From Adineta steineri (Eukaryota; Rotifera; Eurotatoria; Adinetida; Adinetidae): a DNA stretch of 64,000 nt. Under the pieces are notes generated by a model. The model saw only the letters and a program-made list of their open reading frames with translations. It searched no databases and was not told the origin of the DNA. Below are positions 34,521 through 45,608 of this stretch, one piece after another (positions within the stretch are counted from its first letter, which is position 1; each line of letters begins with the position of its first letter). The DNA lies in assembly GCA_905250115.1 (NCBI GenBank), contig CAJNOI010000021.1:565895-629894 (forward strand), in the 5' to 3' direction. A program made the position numbers and the translations under genes.

Positions 34521-36845
34521 TTAACATTCTGTAGATAAATAAATCTTTTGACTTATTGAATTTTGGGTAATTTCAATTTCATGATGATTATCTTTACATT
34601 TTTCTCTTTGTTGATGAATCGCAATCATTTGTTCGTGTATTATTGAATGTTTGCAAATTGCTTCGATTCTTTCATAGATAAATTGTAAATTTTCTTGCTT
34701 TTCATTTGATTGTTTCTTCTTCATTTGATCTTCGTATGTAATTAAAAGTTTTTCTAATTCTTGAACTAAACGTAAATTTAATTGATTTGATTCATGATCT
34801 TCACAAATCTGTTTCTCTTCGCGAATAATTCGTATTAGACCCATTCGGAAAGGATCTTCTTTTATTGAACGAGAAACATTATTCATAAGAAAATGAGTGA
34901 AGTCAATACTAGCACAAGACAATTGGTCGAGAAGATTCGTCATTTTATTTTGTTGTTCATTCGATGAAGAATTTAAAATATCATAACTAAGTATATAATC
35001 AATCGAAGTATGTTGATCCGGAACACATGAACATGTAGAACATTTACTTTGAAAATCATGTGCATCATCAGGTAAAATCCAAAAATTTTTCAATTGAAAA
35101 GGATCTCGTTTACATGAAGCACAAAATGCACTTGGACGGTCAAGTGCTCGCGGACATAGCTTGATAAATTTATTCGTCAAAGGATCTATACTGCATAAAA
35201 TTAAATTTCGAAGAATATTTCTCATCGCTTCTAATATTGGCCGAATCATATGTTTAATTTGAATTTGAGCATATCTAATTGATTGCCAATTATTACGTAA
35301 AGAATATGTATTAAGTTGTTTGCGAATGAAAGTAAGAAAACGATTTGATTCATTTACAGAATTTAACCAACCGGTTTCGTATTCTTGTTTCTCTTCGACG
35401 TTGAATTGAATTGCATTTTGTACAGCTACTAAATAACGAAATGATTCGCTATCAAAACAGAATGTATTCTCTTTATTGAATGGAATATTCTTTATTGGAA
35501 GTGAACTTAATTTCGTTTTAAGTAATGGTGCTGTATTGCCTGGTGTATAAAAAGTTGATCGAGTATTAGTAAAACAAAACATTATATTTTGACTAACGTT
35601 CGGACCTAGAACATCTAATAGTTGAGTTAAACATGTTTCAAAATAAATATTTAATCGTGAAACATTTGGTTTTAACAGAATACATATAGCATTTAGATGT
35701 GTTAGATCATTGATATATTCGAAAATATGTTGCATATTAAGATCATCTTGATTAATACCTCGTGTATCTCCAAAACCGGGTGTATCAATAATACGTAAAG
35801 TTCTTTTATCATTATAGTCAAGATGAATTACATAAGATTTACAATGTTGAGTAACTGATTGACCTGGATGTTGAAAATCTTCATTATTTAAATCATTAGA
35901 ATCACCAAATTTAACTGTATGTTCTTCGAAATTTTCACCAGTTGTAATAATAAATGAGACTGGTATAGCAACAAGAGGTTTATTGGATTGTGCTTGTTCA
36001 AGTGTAGGAAATGTAAGATAATTAATAAAAGCATTGATAAATGTTGATTTACCAACGCCAGTTTCACCAATAAGAAGAATATTGATAACATCATTATTTT
36101 TTATTGATGTGGAAGATGGATCAACAAATGTTAAAGACAAATTATCTCGACTAATACTTTGTTTTGATGGTAATATCATCATTTTAAATAAGTGGAATGA
36201 AGTGTAAGAAAAATCAGCATAGATTAAATGCAAATTAGGATTTGCTTTGCGTTCTTCAGTTAATTTATGCAATAATATTTTTAATTTTGATTGATTATTA
36301 CTGTTTAGTATATCATTCGAACAGAGAATACGATCATTTCGATTATCTTTTATTAAAATACGTGCTAATATGTTTATATCATCAGTTTTACTTAGATTAC
36401 ATGTACCGACATTGAAATATTGAAATTTTTGTCCTTCTAAATCATTAATAAATCGTGCTTTTGTTTGTAATTCTTCTAAATCAAAAGTTAAATCATTGAT
36501 AATTCTATTTAATTCCGTCTGGATTTTCTTTCTTAGTTTTAAGTCTGATGAACTTTTCGAAGTAGTATTTAATATCTTTAAATATCCTTCGATTTCATTC
36601 ATATATCTATAGATAACATATAATTGTAGTTTTTGTACTCGTCGAATCCATTCTTTAAGACATCCATGTAAAAGATGCGGTAAATTATGATTGATGATTA
36701 TATCAAATTTTTTTAATTTCGTTGCTATTTGAAGAAAATATTGTTCAATATCGGTATTATTTGTAGTTGAAGAATTAGGAATAAATGTAAATCCAGATCC
36801 AGTTTGTTGAGGATATATCCAACGCATAAGTCGGAGATTAGACAT
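34521..36845 (-). CDS. Large AIG1/septin-like GTPase
   Basis: Intronless 774-aa protein. An N-terminal helical region of about 250 residues is followed by a G domain: G1 GETGVGKSTFINAF, a likely G2 Thr in SVTQHCKSYV, G3 DTPGFGDTRG and a G4-like position FCFTNTRSTF instead of the usual N/TKxD. This combination (GETGVGKS, DTPGFGD) is that of the TRAFAC septin/AIG1(GIMAP)/Toc branch, which forms membrane-associated filaments or scaffolds in defence and organelle dynamics. C-terminal to it lies a Cys-rich segment with CASCKRDPF and CSTCSCVPDQH (possible metal site) and a final coiled-coil-like region (EQKQ-, EKLLITYEDQMKKKQ-type). The changed G4 suggests altered guanine specificity. Role in this organism unknown. 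Confidence 0.82.
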   Translation of the reverse strand: MSNLRLMRWIYPQQTGSGFTFIPNSSTTNNTDIEQYFLQIATKLKKFDIIINHNLPHLLHGCLKEWIRRVQKLQLYVIYRYMNEIEGYLKILNTTSKSSSDLKLRKKIQTELNRIINDLTFDLEELQTKARFINDLEGQKFQYFNVGTCNLSKTDDINILARILIKDNRNDRILCSNDILNSNNQSKLKILLHKLTEERKANPNLHLIYADFSYTSFHLFKMMILPSKQSISRDNLSLTFVDPSSTSIKNNDVINILLIGETGVGKSTFINAFINYLTFPTLEQAQSNKPLVAIPVSFIITTGENFEEHTVKFGDSNDLNNEDFQHPGQSVTQHCKSYVIHLDYNDKRTLRIIDTPGFGDTRGINQDDLNMQHIFEYINDLTHLNAICILLKPNVSRLNIYFETCLTQLLDVLGPNVSQNIMFCFTNTRSTFYTPGNTAPLLKTKLSSLPIKNIPFNKENTFCFDSESFRYLVAVQNAIQFNVEEKQEYETGWLNSVNESNRFLTFIRKQLNTYSLRNNWQSIRYAQIQIKHMIRPILEAMRNILRNLILCSIDPLTNKFIKLCPRALDRPSAFCASCKRDPFQLKNFWILPDDAHDFQSKCSTCSCVPDQHTSIDYILSYDILNSSSNEQQNKMTNLLDQLSCASIDFTHFLMNNVSRSIKEDPFRMGLIRIIREEKQICEDHESNQLNLRLVQELEKLLITYEDQMKKKQSNEKQENLQFIYERIEAICKHSIIHEQMIAIHQQREKCKDNHHEIEITQNSISQKIYLSTEC

Positions 36846-39517
36846 AGTTTCTACAAATATGAGTATTTATATTGCTTCATTAAAAACTAAATATATTCTG
36901 TCTAATTTATCGAAGACTTCTTACCTTTACTCTACGAAATTTTGTATCCTTTTTAGTTTAATAATTTTACACTATATTTGTCGTTACTCACCAGTAAATG
37001 GTTTCTTTTTTCTTTGGAAGTAAAAAGAACGCAAAAGAAAAAAAAATTGAAAGTAGTGATGTTGTAAAAAATAACTTAAAAAAACCACTCTATAATAAAA
37101 AACAGGACATTTTTTTTATGTTTAACAATTATACGATAGTATAAGTTTGACCTTGATGGTATCATTTTTACATGAGAAAAAAAACAAACTTTAAAAATGT
37201 ATAGATTAAAGTTGATATAGATTTTTTATTACTAGTAAGAAATAAAAATTTATCGGATGATTATAAAATAAAGCTGGTAGAGTAATCTTTGTCAAACTGG
37301 AATGTGAAATATGAAATAATTGCTATAGAAAGATTTATTCAACCAACTAAACATGCTCTCATCGACTTATTACTTTAAATTAAGCTTTTTTTTTATAAAC
37401 GAGAGACATCGAAATGATGAATTGTTATACGATAGTACTTATGTTAGAGAAAAATTATCAAATGTGTGGGTAGAGTGTGAATATACAAGTTAGTATAATT
37501 ATAACTCTTATGCTTCTATATAGAAAGATGTGTAAGAATAATGCCTGAAATAAGAGCTTTGTTTATTTGTTATGCATCTAAAAGTCTAATGCGATTAATA
37601 AATTTTCTGTTACTCTATAGTAAATAAGTAGTAGTAAGAAGATTATAGGCACCTGACATATTATACGATAAAATAGTTGTTATATGGCTGCGATTCATTT
37701 AAACATGACACAGACAGGACAGTTAATTCATAATATGATTTCATGCCCTCTGTTCGTTCTTCATAAATTATTCGTATTAAACAAAGATATTCAAAGAGAC
37801 GATTATCAAAATTACCTATATAAAATTAATTAGGAAATGTTGATCATATAAGATATTATTTTATACACGATACAAAGCTTGATCACTTAAACAGGATAAA
37901 AATTTATATGGAAATATTGCATATTAAATCTAACATGGGTTCAATTATAGAAATGATAATACAACTATATTATCAATAAGATATTTGAATGATTTTATTG
38001 GAATTGACCAGCTGATCATTATATATTCATTCTTTTCTTCTTCTTCATCAAATAATATTCCATTCTCGCAGGCAGCCAAACTATCGAAATAATTCATTAT
38101 CATATATCAATCGTTGATTCTTCGCAGAAGTTTCTACGGATTTATTCTAGAGTTCAGTTATTTTAATATTATGAATATGTCTAAAAAGTTTTGATCGTAT
38201 TAAAGAAATTGACTAAAATAAATCAGAAAGAATAAAAAAAACCAACATTAAATGTCTTATTGATCGATATTATTTTATTAATCATTCAACAATATTTGAT
38301 TATACGATCAACATACATAAAAAATCTAATCCAAGTCATCATTCAAATATTCAATATTACATAAATTCATTTTAATTGTTAGAGTTCAAAAAATTAGATC
38401 TATACACATAATAAACTAGAATGTGTTTAGATAATCAAATTAAGTCAAATATTTGAATCAAATTAAAAAAAAGGACTATCATATAATTCCTTACTAATTA
38501 TTCCGTTAAAATGATGTAGGGTGAATTTCAGTCATATACATAAAATGTGCACTCGCGCAGTAGAAATGGCTTGTATCAGATAATTAGACCCTGGATGCTT
38601 TCTTTCCTTTCATCTACTGTTTGTAAACACACATATATATGTATATATAAGACGTCTACGTTTGTTTTTCGTTGTACATAGTTAGATAGTATGTGTTTTT
38701 TTCATAGATAAAAAAGATGTCATACACATGGATATAAGATTGTATCGTAACAGATGTGTAACATTGTTTTACTTAAATAATAGAGTATGTAATGCTTAAA
38801 AATACAGAATTCAACAGCTCTAGACTTCTGAATATCGTGTATGTCATATTGTCTTCCTGGTTGTAGCATAGTTTAATCAAAAATCGTTAATCTGATAGAT
38901 CAAAATTGTGAAAAAAATCTTCATGTTATTTATTCTCTGTTCTGTATGTTTGAGAAGAACATATGTTCTTTATAATCTTATTCTCTTCTTTCATCTATTC
39001 TGCTCTTTAAACTTGTATTATTTGTGTCTCTTGAGATATTTGTCATTGTACACGACATTTATGTGTTTTATATTCGATCAATAGACATTTTCTTTTCATT
39101 TCTTATATATCTCACAAGTAAGTAATCTGATGTGCTAGTCGTGACCGATGAGAAATGATATAAATTTTTTTATTGTTAAATCTATTAATCAGATTAGATA
39201 AAGGAAATAAAATACATTAATCAATCAACTATATGGTTATAGGACAAAAATAAATAATCAAAAGTTAGATTTTGTTTTTTTCAATAGAAATTGACATCTT
39301 TTACATATGATATTCGCATGTATGTTTCTTATAATCTATACTTGTCAAGACACTACTGTTGATTGACAGAACAAAAGAAACTTTTTCTCCTATTGTCTTT
39401 ATCACAGATTTTGACCTTGTCCTATTAATATATTTGATATTCTTCATCGAATAGACACAACAAACATATTTATACAGATTGATTTTTCTATCTGTATTTT
39501 TAGATCTATTTTAATCC
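36846..39517. other. Intergenic, no gene seen
   Basis: 2.7 kb of AT-rich sequence between divergently transcribed genes (GTPase minus, nucleotidase plus). It has a short (TA)n/ACATATATATG run near 38632. I found no coding signal, inverted repeats of note or RNA gene. Confidence 0.5.
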
Positions 39518-41131
39518 ATGTCACCTATAACTATTGATCGATTAAAAAAATCTTTTTTACCATATGGTCTTATATTTATTTTTTTAATTGTAATAATCAT
39601 ATGTCTAACTATTTTAACTATTGTCTATGCTAGTTTATGGCGTAGTAGTAAAGTTTCTCCAAAGATTTATGCAGTTGAAAATGGAATTATTGGTTATCCT
39701 GTTCGTTTACCAAATGATGGTCGTTATGCTCAATGGACATTTTTACATTTAAATGATGTTTATGAATTATTACCACTTGATAGAGGACGAAAAGGTGGAC
39801 TAGCACGTGTTGCTTATATTCGTCGATTATTAAAAGAAGAAAATTCACATACATATACAATTCTCGCTGGTGATCTTCTTTCACCATCAGCTTTAAGTTC
39901 ATCGAAAGTTAATGATACAACTTTAAATGGAAAACAAATGATTGCAACAATGAATACTCTTGGACTTGATTTTATGACATTTGGTAATCATGAATTTGAT
40001 TTATCGGAAAATGATTTACTTGCACGAATGAATGAATCAAAATTTACTTGGATTAGTTCAAATGTCTTTCGTAAAGATAATAATCAATTATTTGGATCAA
40101 GTATATCACATAAAATAATAACTATTGATACAGTTCGAATACTTTTCATTGGTTTAACTATTGATGGAACTGGTTCATATATTCAATATATTAATCAAAC
40201 ATCATTAATTAATTATGTTCAAGAATTTTTAAACAAATTTTCAAAAAATGAAACATATGATGTACTTGTTGCTATAACTCATTTAGATTTGATTATTGAT
40301 GCTGAACTTGCTACGAAAATTCCTCAAATTGATCTTATTATTGGTGGACATGAACATGAAAATTATTATTATTTACGAGGAAGACAATATACACCAATTT
40401 ATAAAGCAGATGCAAATGCTTTTACTGTTTATATTCATCGTTGTGCATTTAATTTAGATACAAAACGATTTCGTATTTATAGTCATTTAACACAAATTAC
40501 ATCTGAAATACCTGATGATGAACAAACTGCAACAGTTGCTAATTATTGGTTTAATTTAGGTATACAAGGATTTCAAGCATTAGGTTTTGAACCAAATGAA
40601 ATTGTATCATGTTTACCTTCGGGTATTGAATTAGATGGACGATCGGAATCTGTACGAAGTCAAATGACACTATTAACTGCTTCTATTTGTGAAAGTATGT
40701 TAGAATTAACAGCACACAATGAAACAACTATTGGAATTATTAATTCAGGAACTGTACGTATTGATGATATTCTTCGTGAAACAATAACACAATATGATAT
40801 TTTACGTACATTACCTTTTGGAAATGTTGTGATTGTAATTTCTGTTCCTGGTGAATTACTTGCTCGAGTACTTACGACTGGTATATCAATAAAAGGAAAT
40901 GGAATGTTTCTTGCTTATACGAGAGTAGAAACACCTGATGATGGTAAAACATGGTTATTCAATGGAATAGATATCTCGAAAAGTGGTCTTACTTATAGAG
41001 TAGCAACAACATCGTATCTACGAGATAATACACAATTAAATAATTCAGATGTCGTTACTTTATACGATAGTAATACAACACAGACAAAAAGTTTATTAGA
41101 ATATTTACAAAGAAAATATCCTCCTTGTTAA
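39518..41131 (+). CDS. Membrane-anchored 5'-nucleotidase/UshA-type metallophosphoesterase
   Basis: Intronless 537-aa protein. An N-terminal signal anchor (GLIFIFLIVIIICLTILTIV, residues about 17-36) places the enzyme outside the cell or in the lumen as a type II protein. The calcineurin-like metallophosphoesterase domain shows all metal-site blocks: FLHLNDVYE, LAGDLLSPS, TFGNHEFD, AITHLD and GGHEHE. The C-terminal 5'-nucleotidase domain starts near residue 340, with GIINSGTVRIDDI (usual N-x-G-x-x-R) and DILRTLPFGN. In animals ecto-5'-nucleotidase is usually GPI-anchored at the C terminus, so the N-terminal anchor and lack of introns point to a bacterial or fungal type relative. The stop lies only 16 bp from dispanin unit copy 4, which converges on it. 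Confidence 0.88.
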   Translation: MSPITIDRLKKSFLPYGLIFIFLIVIIICLTILTIVYASLWRSSKVSPKIYAVENGIIGYPVRLPNDGRYAQWTFLHLNDVYELLPLDRGRKGGLARVAYIRRLLKEENSHTYTILAGDLLSPSALSSSKVNDTTLNGKQMIATMNTLGLDFMTFGNHEFDLSENDLLARMNESKFTWISSNVFRKDNNQLFGSSISHKIITIDTVRILFIGLTIDGTGSYIQYINQTSLINYVQEFLNKFSKNETYDVLVAITHLDLIIDAELATKIPQIDLIIGGHEHENYYYLRGRQYTPIYKADANAFTVYIHRCAFNLDTKRFRIYSHLTQITSEIPDDEQTATVANYWFNLGIQGFQALGFEPNEIVSCLPSGIELDGRSESVRSQMTLLTASICESMLELTAHNETTIGIINSGTVRIDDILRETITQYDILRTLPFGNVVIVISVPGELLARVLTTGISIKGNGMFLAYTRVETPDDGKTWLFNGIDISKSGLTYRVATTSYLRDNTQLNNSDVVTLYDSNTTQTKSLLEYLQRKYPPC

Positions 41132-41212
41132 ATATGATAAACACGCTATGTTTGATTTTTGAATAATGTATTGTTTATTTTTTAATAAAAACTAAAAAAA
41201 TTTGGAAAGTAT

Positions 41213-41272
41213 TGAGAGGGTGTGGGTGTGTGAAGGTGTGGATCAATCAAAGATCAATGTCTACACCTATAC
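41213..41272. repeat. G-rich hairpin repeat, copy D
   Basis: GAGAGGGTGTGGGTGTGTG, then GGTGTGGATCAATC, with a CTACACCTATACC arm; within the 3' flank of dispanin copy 4. Copies 5 (43359-43402) and 6 (about 55474-55520) carry shorter versions at the same place. Confidence 0.6.
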
Positions 41273-41555
41273 CAATCGTTTATTTGAAGGTACATGTTGT
41301 TGTTAAAGATATGTAGAATTACAATATAGAATCCAGATTAATCCTGAAAGATCTTTAGTAGAGATGAAAGTCGACCTTGTTTAAATGTAGTTCACATGAT
41401 CTATATATTGTTGAATTATAGAGTTATATCAATAAATAAGCATAATCAAGAATAAATTATATTTTGTTAATGATATTTTTGTCTTTATTAGAACCAAAAT
41501 AAGAAATGATAATTTGAAATAGTCTACGTAGAGTGAGTTAAAATAATCAATGATA

Positions 41556-42023
41556 TCATTTAACTGTTTCAGAATTCATTTCAATGAGAAATTTGATAAA
41601 GAAGAAGAAAACCAATGCGAATATACCCATCAGTGTATTAACTAAATTGATATTACGAGCTACCTTTGACGTGTTTAATGCATCTTGCACAAGACCATTT
41701 CTTTTTAGATCTTTTGTCTTGTTCGAATAATGCAAAGCAAGGCAACCAAAACATATATTGCAGAAAATAATATTTAGAATAGACCAAGCTTTATAACTAC
41801 TAGTTTGAATTGTTGATTGAATTCTATTTCCATTGAGGTTGATAGTGGGTGGTAGAGAATTAATATTATACGTTGATTGAGGTTGATGAATTTGAGTATG
41901 AGTATTTGAATAATTGGTTGGTTCTGTAAATTGAACTGTATAAGCAGGTGGTTCAGAATAAATAACCTTCGCCGAATTTCCATCTTTCGCTAAACCATCA
42001 ATAGTTAAATCTGATGTAGTCAT
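41556..42023 (-). CDS. CD225/dispanin (IFITM-like) membrane protein, copy 4
   Basis: 155-aa paralogue with intact CD225 core: KAWSILNIIFCNICFGC (one Cys of the usual triplet kept at this spot), LHYSNKTKDLKRNGL, and a Phe-rich second membrane helix. The N terminus carries one PPxY motif (PPAY 25-28), followed by the family stretch HQPQSTYNIN. The tail ends SETVK, shorter than copy 2 by three residues. The start is ATG 4 nt after a conserved CAAG. Oriented towards the 5'-nucleotidase gene. Confidence 0.82.
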   Translation of the reverse strand: MTTSDLTIDGLAKDGNSAKVIYSEPPAYTVQFTEPTNYSNTHTQIHQPQSTYNINSLPPTINLNGNRIQSTIQTSSYKAWSILNIIFCNICFGCLALHYSNKTKDLKRNGLVQDALNTSKVARNINLVNTLMGIFALVFFFFIKFLIEMNSETVK

Positions 42024-42120
42024 AATGCTTGAAGTATCGAGTATAATATTATAAAAAAAAGTGGTAAATGTTATTTATCTTATCCTTCTATCTATATATT
42101 AATCAACACAGAAAGAGAAA
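42024..42120 (-). promoter_or_regulatory. Conserved dispanin 5' block (representative, copy 4)
   Basis: The roughly 100 bp before each dispanin start are conserved in all six copies: a CTCTTTCTCT-type tract, AATATATAGATAGAAGGATA, an AT-rich centre, then GATACTTCAAGCATTATG with an AG 4 nt before the ATG (lost in copy 3). Equivalent blocks: 245-338, 2390-2483, 5272-5367, 44031-44130, 56265-56340. This may hold the core promoter and a splice or trans-splice acceptor. Confidence 0.55.
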
Positions 42121-42363
42121 TCATTTTGGTCTTTTAATTAGGCTCGTGATCTTTCCAGTTTTATTTTTGTTTTTTGTTGTTTTATCTCGTCTATATAGCG
42201 TCACACAAAAACTATAATGAGAAAAAGAGAGAGAACCAACAAGATAATAGTCACACTGATTTAACACGTGGGTGTAAGAAAGGAAATAATATTATTAGAG
42301 AGAGGAGAAGAAAGGGTACATAAACATAGTCATAATAGAGTGATATCAATATCGGCACATATA

Positions 42364-43290
42364 AAGGGTGGTCCAGAGAAAAAGAGCTAACTATTATTTT
42401 TATTTTTTCTTCGTATGATCTCAAATAATTTTCGTTGTTTTTTTACCAAGATGCGCCGTAAAATTTTCTACCTGAATATATCAAGATATTTAAAATAAAA
42501 TAGAAGTATGAAATATCCTACCAATTGTTTTGCGCAACTCCAGCACGGCTAACTTTCTAAACTTTTTTGGTAAAAATAAACAATTTTGTAATACTTTATT
42601 TGTTTGTATTTTTAGGTATATTGAGAGATGATTAGCCTTTATGCAGCAGTAGAATTAGCTTCTTTCTTCATTTACATTATATATGAGAAAATAAATTTTT
42701 CTTTTTGATCAGATTTCTTAAAAAATTCATTTTTGCACTAGTGGTTTTTGGTATTTAGAAAAGTTTACACATGACGATCGAAAAATAACTCTTTTGTAGC
42801 TTATATTATGTTGTGTTGTAGGGTATATAAATTGCACAGCATATGGTAATATCGAAAACTAATTTGTGGCTTTTTTTCGAGTAAAAAGAGTAAAATAAAC
42901 TAAAGTATAATTGCTTTACATCGAGTTAAAGGAATCTGTTGTTAATTGAGGATAATACTTGGCTCAAATAGGTTTTATTGTGTATTATAATAAAGAGCTC
43001 ACTTATCTATAGGGAAGAACGACTTGTTTACTCGTTTTTTCATAATAAACCTAGTAAAAATAATCGAAGTTTTCAAAAAAAAGTAGATTTAGAAAATTAG
43101 TCGCACTGGAGTTGCGCGAAATAAATAATTGAATTTTTTCATAGCTTTTTTTTATGTTAAATATCTCTACAAGTTCTTGTAGAGAATTTTACGGCGCATC
43201 TTTTGGTAGAAAAAACAATGATAGCCATTTGAGATCATACGAAGAAAAAATAAAAAATAAGAGTTGGCTTTTTTTCTCTGGACCACCCGT
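42364..43290. mobile_element. 927-bp TA-flanked element with long terminal inverted repeats
   Basis: Terminal inverted repeats of about 200 bp (42364-42560 and 43089-43290) share GGGTGGTCCAGAGAAAAA, TTCTTCGTATGATCTCAAAT, GATGCGCCGTAAAATT and GCGCAACTCCAG. TA on both sides (42362-42363, 43291-43292) fits Tc1/mariner-type target duplication. The middle 530 bp has no significant open frame, so the element is non-autonomous. It sits exactly between the 5' end of dispanin unit 4 and the 3' end of unit 5. Confidence 0.85.
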
Positions 43291-43292
43291 TA

Positions 43293-44420
43293 TCTTTGAT
43301 AGTTGAATAATATATTGTTTTTTTTTAATAAAAACTAAGAAAATTTGGAAAGCATTGAGAGAGTGTGGATCAATCAAAGATCAATGTCTACACCTATACC
43401 AATCGTTTATTTGAAGATACATGTTGGTATTAAAAATATGTAGAATTACAATATACAATCTAGATTAATCCTGAAAGATCTTTATCTCGAATATCTTTGA
43501 TAATGATGAAAGCTGATCTTCATTAAATGTAGTTCAGATGATTTCGATATTGTTTAATTATAAAGTTATATCAATAAATAAGCCTAATTAACGAGAAAAC
43601 GGATAAAGGAGAGAGCTAAAACGCATATACCCAACATTGTAATAACTAGATTGATGTTACGAGCTACCTTTGAAGTTATTAATGCGTTTTGTACAAGACC
43701 CTCTCCTTTTAAATCTTCTGTCTTGATTGAATAATGCAAAGCAAGGCAACCAAAACATATATTGCAACAGCAAATAATGTTTACAATAGACCAAGCTGTG
43801 TAACTGTTAATTTCATTTGTTGATTGAGTTATATTTCGATTGGGGTTGCTAGAGGGTGACGAAGAATTAATATTATACGACGATTGAGGTTGATGAACTT
43901 GAGTATGAGTATTTGAACAATTTATTGGTTCTATAGATTGAACTCTATGATGAAGTGGTTTAGAATAAATAATTGTCGCTAAATTACCATCTTTTGATAT
44001 ATCATCAATAATAAAATCAGATGTAGACATAATGCTTGAAGTATCGTGTATGGTATATCATAAAGCAATAAATGTTATTTATCTTTTACTTCCATTTATA
44101 TAAGAATCAATAGAGAAAGAGAAATGTGGTTCACATAGCATGAGAGAAGAATTATTTTTGGTCTTTTAGTTATAGTCGTGATTTTTCGAGATTTTATTTT
44201 TGTGGTTTTATCTCGTCTATACAAAATCAAATAAAAATTACAATGATTAAAAGAAAGAAAACCAACAAGAGAATACTCACCTCGAGTTAATACTATTAGA
44301 GAGAGAGGAGAAGAAAGAGTACATAAACATAGGCACAATAGAATAGTATCACAATTGACACATATATACTCATGGAAAATTCTAAAAAACTAATTGTTGA
44401 TATATTTATAAAAATTATTA
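43293..44420 (-). repeat. Dispanin repeat unit, copy 5
   Basis: Shared 3' flank from 43293, coding region 43584-44030 and shared 5' flank to about 44420. The 5' flank includes the GAGTTAATAC/ACTCACCTCGAG block seen in copies 3 and 6 and continues about 80 bp beyond it in common with copy 6. Confidence 0.78.
43584..44030 (-). CDS. CD225/dispanin (IFITM-like) membrane protein, copy 5
   Basis: 148-aa paralogue, the shortest and one of the most diverged. The CD225 core is kept: TAWSIVNIICCCNICFGC, LHYSIKTEDLKGEGL, second membrane helix with a Cys (MLGICVLALSFI), ending FLVN. The N-terminal motif position reads PLHH, so both PPxY and its Tyr are lost. The frame is open throughout, so it is scored as a gene, but its promoter-proximal AG and 5' block are also preserved, which argues against simple decay. 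Confidence 0.8.
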   Translation of the reverse strand: MSTSDFIIDDISKDGNLATIIYSKPLHHRVQSIEPINCSNTHTQVHQPQSSYNINSSSPSSNPNRNITQSTNEINSYTAWSIVNIICCCNICFGCLALHYSIKTEDLKGEGLVQNALITSKVARNINLVITMLGICVLALSFIRFLVN

Positions 44421-44824
44421 TCTATATTAAAATTTACAAAGATTGATATTCTATAATTTATTCATTTAAATATATTTTCTATTTTATTATATTTTATAAA
44501 CTAAGGAATAAACATAAATAAAGAAAATATATACAATAGGTAATTAAGTTGGAAATGTGACAATAAAAGAATATTAGATTTGTGTATTTTGATAGATATC
44601 TATCTGTCACAGTTGACATAAGAATTTAGTTCAGATTAGAATGCGCGAAAAAAAAATTAAGATGAAAATTTTTCTAAAAGAGAAAATCTTAGTACGTAAA
44701 AACAGCTTTATGATCAACGTGGTATCACGTATTTTTGTAAGAGAACACAGAAATTTTTCTCAAGTTTATCAGATGAAGAATTACTTTGAATTAAATCTAT
44801 AGATTTAGTCAGAATTGAATTTGT

Positions 44825-44863
44825 TTAACTCTTTCCGTTCGGATTCCGGACGGAAATGGTTAA
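44825..44863. repeat. 39-bp palindrome bounded by TTAA
   Basis: TTAACTCTTTCCGTTCGG paired with CCGGACGGAAATGGTTAA around a 3-bp centre. TTAA ends and a C/T-rich tip resemble piggyBac-type element ends, so this could be a minimal internally deleted element or a footprint; a chance hairpin is also possible. Confidence 0.45.
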
Positions 44864-45608
44864 ATCAATTCTCAAACATATTCTGATGTGTTGGTACACA
44901 CTTTACATGAATTCAGTACTATGATTTGAATCTGTAATTTGTTAGTGTACAGCTAACGGTTTTTTCATGTATTTATGCGTTAATTGATCATTTTATTATT
45001 CATAGTAATATAAATAATTCTCACTGGACATATCTGATTTTCTAAAATCTTTTAATATTTATTAAGCAAAAAATAAACGAATAGGCAACTTACACTACAG
45101 ATCCCCTGCTCGATGTAAATGAAATAGATAAATAAAATCTCTATACCTTGGGTAATAAAACAATTTAATATAAACAATTTCTGTACTTTCTATGAAAAGA
45201 ACAACCAATCGCTGAACGGCCCTCGTATCCCGGTCATGAAACAAATTAAAAAAAACAAAATCTCTTTTTCTTTGATTCTAAAAATCAATATCTCGCATGT
45301 CCCGCTTATAAAACAATGTTCATAATGAATGAGAAATCTAAACAATCAGAAAAATCAATTTTATCTCTAATCGAAATTTCGTTTTTCTTAACTTGATTAA
45401 ATTCATTCAAATAGGCAACAGTTTACTTTGTTGTTAGCAGAAGAAAATAGTTTTCATATATCAAATTTAATCTACAACTATATAAACTATTCTGAACTCT
45501 TTTTTTCTTTATTTATAGTATTCCAAACTTAAATCAATTTCCTAATCGACTACCACATATCTACTGAATGTAACAAAATCATTACACTTCCCTGTGTGAC
45601 TTCAGTTA

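Larger units (their letters stand above)
41148..42363 (-). repeat. Dispanin repeat unit, copy 4
   Basis: Shared 3' flank (41148-41555), coding region and shared 5' flank up to 42363, where a TA-flanked inverted-repeat element begins. The 3' flank starts ATGTTTGAT, exactly as copy 6 does at 55408. It includes an extra GGTGTGGGTGTGTG tract (41219-41240) not present in copies 5 and 6. Confidence 0.8.
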
